Shown here: in pieces, positions 35,901 to 45,751 of the stretch
Layout of the letters: the number at the start of each line of letters is the position of its first letter
Numbering within the stretch: the stretch's first letter is position 1
From: Pleodorina starrii
Lineage: Eukaryota; Chlorophyta; Chlorophyceae; Chlamydomonadales; Volvocaceae
Reading direction: 5' to 3'
NCBI GenBank assembly: GCA_030267565.1
Contig: BRXU01000010.1
Coordinates: 616,501-680,500 of the forward strand
DNA length: 64,000 bases
Translations under genes and position numbers: made by a program
The notes under the pieces: generated by a model
Seen by the model: the letters and a program-made list of their open reading frames with translations, nothing else
What the model was told of the DNA's origin: nothing
The model's database searches: none

Positions 35901-36022
35901 GAAAGCTCCTCTGCAAGCACTTCTTCGTCGTGTGGGTCATAGTCAAGAAGCTCCTCCTCAAACGTGTCGGCTGCCTCCGCAGCCGTTTCGTCTTTGGGGC
36001 CGTCTTCTGAAGCTGAAGCCAT
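26766..36022 (-). CDS. giant RD/RE-rich protein with SMAP-like C-terminus (RSRC2 type)
   Basis: Seven exons agree in phase: 36022-31353, 30803-30586, 29703-29447, 28850-28800, 27655-27611, 27191-27095, 26860-26766, about 1,810 aa. The N-terminus is acidic (EEELLDYDPHDEE). The 4.67-kb first exon then encodes very long Arg/Asp/Glu/Ser-rich dipeptide runs, a block of 11-residue repeats, and Gly/Pro-rich stretches with YDDRRP motifs. The last exons encode AEQKRKLLWGAKK, then SLFGANRWDRAAE, DRDKERFQRLMGLKG and a final EQQYLAGLRRKDGRTAGLG, which fits the small-acidic-protein-like domain found at the C-terminus of RSRC2-type splicing-associated proteins. By analogy it is probably nuclear and RNA-linked. 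The E1 ATG is the first in the long open frame. The family call rests on the C-terminal motifs only. It is divergent from the leucine-rich repeat gene at 36642. Confidence 0.7.
26945..27080. repeat. CA/CAGC-rich simple repeat in last intron
   Basis: Runs of acacac and acagcca fill most of intron 6 of the SMAP-domain gene. Confidence 0.85.
27210..27365. repeat. GAGGAC-type purine repeat
   Basis: Irregular units such as aggacgag and gagggcgagg occupy most of intron 5 of the SMAP-domain gene. Confidence 0.75.
29944..29983. repeat. CAG trinucleotide run
   Basis: About 13 cag triplets lie in an intron of the SMAP-domain gene (intron 2, between exons at 30586 and 29703). Confidence 0.9.
30823..31035. 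repeat. 11-bp minisatellite in intron 1
   Basis: Roughly 20 copies of ggttgggagcc, some shortened to ggttgggagc, lie in intron 1 of the SMAP-domain gene just upstream of exon 2. Confidence 0.95.
33908..34360. repeat. 33-bp coding repeat (11-residue units)
   Basis: About 13 near-identical 33-bp units inside the giant first exon encode, on the minus strand, 11-residue units of the form Y-D-R-P-G/S-G-S-G-R-P-E. Degenerate units continue to about 34530. The unit length keeps the frame, and all six frames are open through the block. Confidence 0.95.
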
Positions 36023-36641
36023 GCCCCGCCTACAGAACGGGACGGTTGAACTGTTGTGGACGGCCCCGCCTCGATCACTTTCTAGGCTGTTATCTGTGCG
36101 CTAAGGGCATGGAAGTTCAAGAAATAGTCTGATCTAGTTCGCTTCGCGAGAAACCAGGGACCTGGTAAGGGGAGACCGAAACTGTTATGATGGCCGAGAG
36201 AGTGCCGAAACTGGATAAGTATCTAAAAACGATCTTTATGAGGCGCGTTCGAATACTGGATCATTGCATGCCTTGCTTGTGTGAAGGCCCACATGAGGCA
36301 GCCTACAGTTAGGATCATCGGTTCATCGCATCGCTCCATCTTGCCGTAACCCTTAGAAAGTAACGCGGTTTGCTGTAATGCGCCTTCGCCTGTGCTTGGA
36401 AATAAAACAGGAGACATTGCTGCGCTGGTCAACACGCGAAACGTTTAGTATTTCTTTATAACTGCTGTCGCGACGCGTTGTGCATAACGTGGGAGGAAAA
36501 ATTATAGACTTTGATCGATATATCGTTTACGGCATAGCGAGCAGTCTGGAGGGCCGCAAGGACTGCGGGGTCAGCGCAGAGGCGTAGCGACAATGTTTAG
36601 AAAGGCTGGCCCAGTTTGTTCTATTTTGACGTGGCAAAGCG

Positions 36642-38751
36642 ATGTCGATTACTGCCTGGGTGCGTATCGCTGCTGTCGTCTTCGTGGTGGCGGGACATGC
36701 TCCCACCGTGGCGACCGGCGCCTCCGCCTGCTTTACCCCAGGACATCAAGGAGGCGGCCTTTTCATCGGACGTTAAAGATGTCGAGGAGCTCATTCTCAC
36801 AAATAAAGTGGGTAGGACACTGCAACTCGGACGACTTAACCTACCTTCCAGCCCCAACCCCGAACGTGGGCGGCGGATGGGTTATAAAACACGGGCAGCC
36901 CCCCTCTTCCCCCCCTCGGACATTTCTCCCCAGACGTATGCCTCCGTGTGACCGCCCTGCCGAGTGGCCCCCCAGTCCACGTAACCCTACGCTCGTGTCT
37001 CCCCGATCCTCGCCAACGTCCCTCCGCTGCGTATCGTTTTTCTTTCCCCTCAGTCCCCATTACCCTACGCCCGTCGCTATCGCAGTCGCCCTCTCCCCTC
37101 TGCGGCCTCTCCCACAACACCCCCCCTCCCTTGCCCGGCCCCTCCCACTACAACCCCCCCCCCCCTCTCGCCCTCGCCACGGAAGGACAGGCTCGTGCCA
37201 CCTGCCGCAGCTGCAGCTACAGCCACCCGCCCCACCCCACCCCACCTGCCTTAACCCGCCCCACCCCACCCCACCTGCCTTACCCGCCCACCCCACCTCG
37301 CCCCTTCCTCTCCATATGCCCAGCCAATCAGCCCGCCTCTTCAGGCTCGCCCCCTTTCTTCACGCCAACCCCGGGTTGCATTACCGCACCGCATTACTCG
37401 TCCCCGCCCTCACCCCTACCGCGCTGGCCTCCCTCCCGCCTTTCCCCTTTTCTGCCGCCGTTCGCCAACGCCGCCTCCGTCCCACCGCCCCGGTCTCATC
37501 TATACTATCCCTCCTTCCTGCTGGTTGCCTACGCGAGCTGGTTGCTGCAACCGGTACTTTTTTTCCGCATTTCCGCCCCAACAACCTCCCTCCTGCCCTG
37601 TCCTGCCCTGTCCTGTCCTGTCCCATCCTATCCTGTCCTGTCCCATCCTGCCCTGTCCTGTCATGTCCAGGGCGCCACGGATGTGGGTGCGGTGGCGCAG
37701 GCCGTCAACCTGCGTTCCCTGTCCCTGGCCTTCAACTCCCTCGCATCACTGTCGGGCCTGGCGCCGCTGATCCGACTGCAGTCGCTCAATGTCAGCCACA
37801 ATCAGCTGGCGAGCCTAAAGGTGTGTGCGTGTGTGTCTGGAAGCGGCCGGAGCCCGGGCCGGATCCGGAAGGGCCTTATTCCTGAGGCTGAAGCGGCATG
37901 TACCCGGATCCAAAACCTGGCTGACAAGCATCTGACGGACACACATCCGTTCAATGTGTCTTGATTTGGAAAGCCGCCCGGCCAGGCAGCAGGTTTGTTG
38001 GTTGGTAAAGCCGGGGCCGCGCCTGCCTCCCGTCGCTGCCGGCCTTGCCCCGTTGTTCGCAGGGTCTGCAGGCGCTGTCATGCTTGGTCACGCTCAACGC
38101 CAGCCACAACAAGGTGTGTGGGTGTGGGTGGCTGGGGGGTGGGTGGGTGGGTGTGGGCCGGGGAGGGGGAATGGCAGGGGATGCGCGGAACGGGGACGGA
38201 GGGGGGTGTGGGGTGGCTGGCGATTCGGGAGGGTTGCGGGCGGCCTGCGGCTTTAGGGCGGAGGCGGAGTCAGGGACGCTAGGGCCGTTCTGCCCTTTGT
38301 GGGGCCCTGGCTGGCATGCTTTCAGCGGGCAATGCACGGGGCGCTGGCAGCCTCCCTTGGCGCGGTTCGGTCCGGTCCGGTTCGGTGTAAGCGTGTAACC
38401 CTCTTATAGTTTCCAGCGCCCATACGGATGCAAGGTTGTTGGGCCGCCAAGCGCTTATGCAGTCATGCTTAAGCCCGCAAAGGACCTGCGGCCTCTGACC
38501 CTTCTGCCGGCCCCCTCTCATCCATCGCCCCGTCCCTGCCCCTCTGACCCTTCCAACTCCCGGCCTCCGTAGCATCACCCCGCACCCGTCTGAGCCTTCC
38601 CTCGCGCCTCATCCCATGACCTCAACCCGCGACCCGACCCGATCCGACCTCGCTGCCTGCCCTCCTCTGGGGCTTTCTTTCTCTCATGCGCTGGGATGTC
38701 AGCTCACCTGCCCGCCATCATGCCAACAGGATCACTACTTGTGTGTGTGTG

Positions 38752-38783
<32 letters not shown>

Positions 38784-41700
38784 GGTGGTGCGAGTACCCT
38801 TTTCATCGCACTTGTGTGTAGATTGTTATCCAACTTATCAACCCGTCCCTTCCCCTCCTCCTTTCCCCCCCTCCCTCCCTCCCGACCTTTCCCTCCCTCC
38901 CTCCTTCCCGCCCTCCCTCCCTACCGCCCCTTCCCTCCCTCCCCGCCCCCCAGGTTGTGTCGCTGGCGCCGCTCTCGGGTCTGAGCTCCCTGGCCGACCT
39001 ATGGCTCCAGAACAACGCCGTGGCGGCCCCCGGGGAGCTGCGGGTGCTGGCGGGGCTGCCCGGACTGCAGAGGCTGGCCATAGCGAACAATCCAGTGGCG
39101 AAGGTGCGGCGTGGAGCGCGGCGGGATCGGACAGCGGAAGGGCGCGAACGAAGACGTAGAGGAGGGACGGTGGGGGAAAGGGTTGAGGGATGCAGGTAGG
39201 AGGGGATTCGGGGGCCGCGGGGGCCGCGGAGGGGGGCCGTCGTCGTCGTCGTCATCGGCGTTGGGGAAGGGACGGTATGGTGGGGTCGCGAGTGGAGACT
39301 GGGGGGAGAGGAAGGAAGGAAAGTAGGTTCCGTGAGCAGGCGCCGTTGGTGCGGCCACCGCTGCCATCTTGCCCTCTAGCAGCATCCGCTGGTCGGCCAA
39401 ACGGAAGGCTGCTTCCCCCTTCCCCCCCGCCTCCCTCGCCTCCGTCCCACCGCTGCTGCTGCATCATCAACATCAGCATCCACTCGCCCGCCGCTCCTTC
39501 TTCTGCGTGTGCCCGACTCGATTGGACTCGAATCGAATCGAATCGAATCGATTTGGCTCGATTGGACTCGACTGCGATCGACTCGACCCGGCTTTTGGTC
39601 TTTCGCCCCCGCAGGCTCTGCCCGCGGACCACGTGCGGCTGGTGGCGCTGAGGCTGTGTCCGGGGCTGCGGGTCATTGACGGACGACCCGTGGAGGCGGC
39701 GGAGCGGGCGGTGGGTTGCAGGCACTCGGCAAGGGCAAATGGCATTGGGGGGCGGGGCGGCGGGGAGAGGGCTGTGTTTGTGCTTGCTTGCTTGCTTGCT
39801 TTCTTTCTTTCTTGGTACTCGGTGGGGGTAAATAGAGAAATGATACCGTATCTGAGTGCGGATGGACCTCTTCTTGGGTGCAAGGGGGAGACGGAGGAGG
39901 CGCTCTCGCTCTCGCTCTCCCTCTCCCTCTCTCCCCCTCTTCTCTCTCTTCCTCTCTCTCCCCCACTCTCTCGCTCTCTCTTTCGGCGGATGAAACCGAC
40001 CAGGTGGGCGGTGTCGGGTTGGAGCCACCCGATCCCCTAAGACCCGAAAACCCGAAGACAGCAGCGCATCAGTGGTGTTCCTCGATCAGTGCACTCACCC
40101 ACCCACCCACCCACCTACCTATTTACTTCGTCGGCTGCCGTCTTGTTGACCTCGCCCGCCCGCCCACCCGCCCAACTGACTGACCGCCTGACTTATTGAC
40201 TGACTGCGCGGTCCACCCGGCTCGCTCCGCACGCTCTCGCGCGCCCCCGTCCCCGCCATTATGCCTGTTCAGGCCAGTGAGGCTCTGGACCTGGATGTGC
40301 TGCTGTCCTCGAGGCCGGCGGCGCCGGGCAGCGCGCCCGCCACGCCACCGACCCTTGGGTCATTCGGATCGCTCGGGAGCCGGCCAGGTGCGGTGCGAAT
40401 CGACGCGACGCGTCACTGCGGCGCAGCGCGGCGCGAATCCTATGGGCCAGCAGCGCCTTAGCTCCCATCGTACTGGTGTGCCGCCGTCCTCCCGCCCGTC
40501 CTCGATCGCACCACGCGGTCCCAAACACAGCGCAGAAGGCGTACCCTTGAAAGCCCCTCCTGCAAACGCCCCTGAATCTGAATGTGTTCGGGCGCGTCTG
40601 AGTGTGTGCGGGTGCACGTCTCAAGGTGCGCGGCCCGGCATCCAGTGCCACAGACGGAGACGGCTGCTGTCCGATGTCCCCCCGCGCCCCGGTCGCTCCA
40701 GTCGCCCCGCTGTCCGATGTGCGATGTCCCCCCGCGCATGCTGCCCCCGCAGGCTCGGGAAACATGACGTGCACGTACAGCGGTGACCGAGCCAGCGGTG
40801 GAGGCGGCGGTGGAGGCGGCTCTTCGCGGGGGTCGAGCCGACCCGTGGGTCGGCCGTCCAGCGGCGCGCCGGGCCTGCCCGACTCGCGCCTGCCGGCGGC
40901 GGCCTCCCGGCGGCGGCCGCGCTCCAACTCGTACGACTCACGTGAGTTGAGAACGAATTTGCAGTCGTTACGGGTCGTCCGTGTTACATTGTCGTCGTAC
41001 AGTTCCGTTGCCATGTCGTGTCATGTCCGTGATCCTGGTATTTATTCTCTTTCTGTGTTTTTTCTGTTGGCAGACCTATGTGCCATCGGCTCGTCTAGAC
41101 CTTCAATGTTTCTTAATCGTGCTTTCAGGGAGAGCCCCATCTGGCCCCAAAGATTACACGAAAACCAATACCACTGTACAACGGCTCATGTAACCCTGCT
41201 ACGCTATTACCGGGCCAACTGAGGCACTGAGCCTGCTGCCACGGAGCTCGTCACGGAGCTGGTCACGGCGGCGCCCCTCCCCACTTCTCGCCCGGCTCCC
41301 GCCCGGCTCCCGCCCGGCTCCACACCATACACGAAAGCGAGACCGAACCCATGCCACCCTGATGATTCCGCACGACGTCCTGCCCTGCCCCCCCTCCCGT
41401 ATAAAAGAGCATATCACTCCCTGACCGCCGCAACCCCCCGTGCCCCCACCCCCTCCCCGGCCGCATGCGGACGTATGCGGGCACGCGGTTGCGCTCAGTA
41501 GTTGCCGCCGGCTCGTCGCAGCCGCCGTACGGCGGCGGCGAGCTGGTCCTGACGGCCGACGACGACGCGGCGGCGGCGGCGCTGGCGGCGGCGACGGCGG
41601 CGCTGGAGGCGAGCGCCTCCGCCGCCTCCTTCGCCTCCTCGGGCTCCTTCCGCTCGACGGCGGCGGCGGGGCCCTCGCGGCTGCCGCGCAGCGGCGGCGG

Positions 41701-42704
41701 CGGCGGCGGCCGGAGGCCGCCGCTGCCCGGCGGCGGCGCCGCCGCCGCGGCGCCGCTGCGGTCGGCGTCCCAGATCCAGTCGGGCTCGCACTTCCAGGCG
41801 GTTCTGGATGCGTTGCCGCGCTTCGACGCCGCGAAACTGCCGGTGCGGTACAACGGGCCGCCGGCCAGGGCCCGCAGCGGCGGCTCCGCCGCCGCTGCGA
41901 TAGCGAAGCCGCCGCCCGACGCTCACCTGATCGAGTACGAGGCCAAGTACACGGCGCAGCGCGGCGGCGGCAAGGCCGTCGTCGTACGGCGCGACGGCTC
42001 CGCCGCGGCGTTCTGGCCCGGCGGCGACATGGCGGTGACGGTGGACGCAGAGTACGGCGCCGCCGCCGCGGCGGCGGCGGCGCCGTCGGAGGGCAGCAGC
42101 GATGACGGCAGCGAGGCCGACGGCGTCGGCGGCGCTGGACGGGCGGCGGCGGCGGCGTCGGCGGCGCCAGTGTCGTACAAGATGATGGTGATGTACCGCG
42201 CCGGCGGCGTCGCGGTGTCCTGGGACCTGGCGTCTGGCGGCTTCGTGCAGTACCCCAGTGGGGGCCTTATGCTCATGTACAGCAGGGCCACGGGGTCAGG
42301 TGCGTGGCGTGCTGTGGTGTGTTGTAGCGGTGTTGTTGGCAATGAGGTGACGTCGGGGGGGGACAACTCCCAACGTCCCCAGCAACGACAGTTTGGCCTT
42401 CAGCCGTACATCTGGATGGGACATAGGCCCTTGAAGGTGAGGAATGGAACGCCTCAAAGGGTCGACACCAAAAAAGAAAACGGTCTGAATAGGGGAGCTG
42501 ACTGAATGTCGAAGAAGCAAGTAGTAGAAAGTGGGCGAAAGCAGTCCGTTTGAAGTACCAGGAATCCAGGATTCCGATGTGTGCCTTTGGGGGGTCGCCA
42601 ATCCACTCGTGGGTAACCCGTCTAAAGCGGTTAAGCGCCGCATGCTGCACGCTTACCTATGGGTCATCTCCCTGCATGTGCAGAGAGATGGCTCAAGCCG
42701 CACT

Positions 42705-42793
<89 letters not shown>

Positions 42794-44903
42794 TTCTCTC
42801 TCTCTCTCTGTCTCTCTGTCTCTCTGTCTTCCTCCCGTGAACAGACGGCAACGCCCCAGCGGAGCGCAGCGCCACCGCTGCCGCTGCCAACGCCGCTTTC
42901 GCTGACCCCGCCGCCGCTGACCCCGCCGCCGCTGCTGCGCCTGTGACCCCCCCCAGGCACGTGCTACAGCCCCTCTGGCGAAATCACTCGCCGCTGGCGC
43001 GACCTCGACGCCACCGCCGCGCCGGCGCCGCCGCCGACGGTGGCCGTCGCGCTGCCCTTCCCGCTCGCCGCCGCGTCGCCGCGCGCGCCGCCGCCGCCGC
43101 CGCCCGCCCACGTGGACATGCAGCTGGATCCGCATCTCGGAGTACGATTCGTCGCCAACAGCCACACCCTGGAGCTATTCTTGTCCTGCGAGGGCGTGCG
43201 CTACCGCTTCCGCTGCGGACGCAATGCGCCGGGGGAGGTGTGGGAGCCGCCGCCGGGCCGCGGCGACGGCGGTGGCGGCGGCGGTGGAGGCTCGCGCGTG
43301 CAGACACCGCAGTACGACAGCCAGCCGTCGACGCCGTCGTCGACGCGGGGGACGCCGGTCATCGGCGAAGGGTACGGCGGAGGAGAGCGGGAAGGCGGTG
43401 GCGGCGGCGGCGGCGGCGGCGGCTTGCCGCCGCCGTCGTTCCTGCGCAATTTGGCACGGCAGGGCGGTGCGGGGACGCACAGGCCGGTGGGCGCCGCCGC
43501 GGCGGCCAAGCAGGCGTCGCTGACGGCGGCGGCGGCGGCGGTTGGAGGCGGCGGCGGCGGCGACGGGCAGGCGGGCGGCGACGGCGCTGCCGGGGAGGGT
43601 CTAGCGGGCATCGCTAGCATCACGGCCGGACTGCAGGCGTTGGATGACGGGCTGCAGGTGCGGGCTGTGGGGGGAGGGAGGGGTTTTAGGTTGCAGGTGT
43701 AGCGGAAGGGGAGGGGGCAGAGAGGGCAGGGGATCGGAGCGGGGAGGGGGCACGGGGGAGGGTGCGCCGTGCTGTGGATCTGGGAGACTTGGCAGGGGGA
43801 GCCAACGGGCTCGGGAACTTCTGCCCGAGTGTCACCGTGTATTGGAAAGCCTTGAATTGCCTTTACTAGCCGTCTGTCTGCGTGCTTCCGAGCGCAGACG
43901 GCTGGCTCTCTGCCCTCCTCCCGGGCCTGCGCGTGGGCGTTTTTGGTCGGACCGGTGCCTGTCTCTGCGCCCGTGGACCTGGGCCTGGCACGACTCCACA
44001 GGCGCTGGGACTGCACGGGCGTCTGCACGCGCTTGCCTGCGTGCGAGCATCGCCCTCTACCCCCATGCGCTGCCACGTCTGCCAGCCGCCTTGGCTTGGC
44101 AGCTAGACGGCCGTCCTGCTGAGGACCGCCCGCCCGCCCGCGCAGCATCCCGCAACGCTTCGCAAACGCAAACAAACCTTCCCCCACAACATCGCGTGTT
44201 GAAGCCAGCGGGAGGTGTTGAAGCCAGCGGGAGGGACGCGCCTCCCTCAAGAAGCCCCGCGGAGCTTTCCCTTCAGCGATTTCAGACGGTCCTGGGACCC
44301 GATATACCGTAGATGCCGGAGCCTGAAAGCCATCGATCGCTCGTTCCGCTGCCACCGGTTAACGCACTGCAGGCCTGGCTGGCCAAGGACTCCTCCAAGG
44401 GGCCCAAGGCGGACGCCGCGTCTCGCGCTACCGGATCCGGCGGGCCACAGGCGCCAGCCTCAGGCACTGCCGCCGCCGGCGCGCCGTCGCCGGCGAAAGG
44501 CCGCCGCATCGGCGGAGGCAGCGGCGTCAACGCCGTCCGTGCGCTGGCGGCGGCGGAGATGGCGGCGGCAGCGGCGGCGGCGGCGGAGTCGGAGGCCGTC
44601 GAGGCGGCGGCGCTGGCCGCGCTTGCGGAGGCGGCGGAGGCGGCGGCGGCCGGGCCTGGCGGTAAGACGCTCGGCGGCGCGGGTGGCAGCGGCGGCGGTT
44701 GGCCGAGTCTGGATGGGCAGGACGGCGACGGCGGGGCCGCGGCGGCGGCGGCGGCGGGTGGCGGCGGCGGAGCCAGGGCCGGCATTGACAGCGATGTGGC
44801 GGAGCGGTTGGCGGCGGCGCGCAAGCTTGCGGCGGACAGCCTGGCGGCGGCCATGGCGGCGGCGAGTGCGGCGGTGTCTATCGGATCGTCCGCATCGTCC
44901 TAG
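36642..44903 (+). CDS. leucine-rich repeat protein with YPSG/FAM194-like C-terminus
   Basis: Eleven exons agree in phase: 36642-36659, 36742-36807, 37671-37820, 38063-38113, 38954-39103, 39615-39710, 40273-40387, 40753-40941, 41499-42299, 42957-43657, 44373-44903, about 955 aa. The N-terminal quarter is a short SDS22-like LRR block (NLRSLSLAFNSLASL, RLQSLNVSHNQLASL, CLVTLNASHNK, SLADLWLQNNAV) with a cap-like LCPGLRVIDGRPV. After low-complexity Gly/Ala linkers come SWDLASGGFVQYPSGG, YSPSGEITRRW and LDPHLGVRFVANSHTLELFL, resembling the YPSG-repeat domain of FAM194/ERICH6 proteins. The tail is alanine-rich. LRR plus such domains is a common layout in ciliary proteins, so a flagellar role is a guess. 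The tiny first exon (six codons) and the exon 11 acceptor, where tag|ATG at 44313 is an alternative, are the least certain parts. Confidence 0.75.
38748..38790. repeat. TTG/GGT trinucleotide run
   Basis: Tandem ttg then ggt triplets lie in intron 4 of the leucine-rich repeat gene. Confidence 0.85.
42704..42830. repeat. CT microsatellite
   Basis: About 125 bp of nearly pure ct dinucleotides interrupted by ttt lie in intron 9 of the leucine-rich repeat gene. Confidence 0.97.
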
Positions 44904-45266
44904 CCGTCCTTGCCCCTGAAGCTCGTCAATCGTCTGAAGTTTCTTGTCTTGCTCGTCCTTGCTCGTCCTGATGCGCTCGCCGTGTCGATCGCGTCTGAGA
45001 AGGACCCGTTCGAGACGCCTTCTCGCTTGTGCATGCTCTGTTTGGATGTGCGTTTCTGTTTGTCACCGTGCGCCGTGCGTGTGTCTGTATGCGCGTGTGT
45101 GTGTGCGTGCGGAGTACTCTCGCGCGCACCTTTTCCTTACGGTTCATCGATACGCAAGCGGGCAGTGAATGAAGATATCGGGCCTGTACGTGCCGCAGTC
45201 GTCGGCCCGCCCTTGATGGTAGTGCTTGATGGGCCCTGCTGCATCGCGGCATGCGTCGATCGTGCG

Positions 45267-45368
45267 TGTAACGCCGAGGTCATAGGTGCCGTACAATCGG
45301 CTAGTATAAAGCCTAAGAAAGGCGTCGCACAGCATCTCGAGTAGCCTTTGCTCCGCCCAAGCACTACA
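45267..45368 (+). repeat. 5' LTR of TRIM element
   Basis: Identical over 102 bp to 45645-45746. Its first bases TGTAA may also act as poly(A) signal for the upstream leucine-rich repeat gene, for which I see no other TGTAA. Confidence 0.92.
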
Positions 45369-45644
45369 TTGGTATCGAGACCAGTACTGTCGTACAGTCT
45401 CTCAGAGGTCGTCAGTTCGATCCCTGATACTCGCGGAAAGGCTTCCACTCCAGAAAACCTTGCAAATTAAGGCTAGAGGCATGTATGCCGCGGCATGACC
45501 TGACCTGGGAAGTTGTCCACCCCAATGCCGAAGACCTGGCTAAGACCCCAGGCATGCAAAGGTGGTGAAAGGCGGAGTGGACTGTGCACAGACACTGCGA
45601 GGACGCAGTGAGGACCGAGGACGTTCCCTTCAGAGGGGGGGGAA

Positions 45645-45746
45645 TGTAACGCCGAGGTCATAGGTGCCGTACAATCGGCTAGTATAAAGCCTAAGAAAGG
45701 CGTCGCACAGCATCTCGAGTAGCCTTTGCTCCGCCCAAGCACTACA
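45645..45746 (+). repeat. 3' LTR of TRIM element
   Basis: Identical to the 5' LTR and followed by the gtgcg target duplication. Confidence 0.92.
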
Positions 45747-45751
45747 GTGCG

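Larger units (their letters stand above)
45267..45746 (+). mobile_element. TRIM-like miniature LTR retroelement, complete
   Basis: Two identical 102-bp direct repeats (45267-45368 and 45645-45746) start with TGTAAC and end with ACTACA, giving the TG...CA ends of LTRs. The element is flanked by the 5-bp duplication gtgcg at 45262-45266 and 45747-45751. One base after the first LTR comes TGGTATCGAGACC, which begins like the initiator-Met tRNA primer site TGGTATC. A purine tract (agaggggggggaa, 45632-45644) abuts the second LTR. The 276-bp interior has no open frame of note. Each LTR has a TATAAAG box. These traits define a non-autonomous terminal-repeat retrotransposon in miniature. LTR identity implies recent insertion. 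It lies 364 bp past the stop of the leucine-rich repeat gene. Confidence 0.9.
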
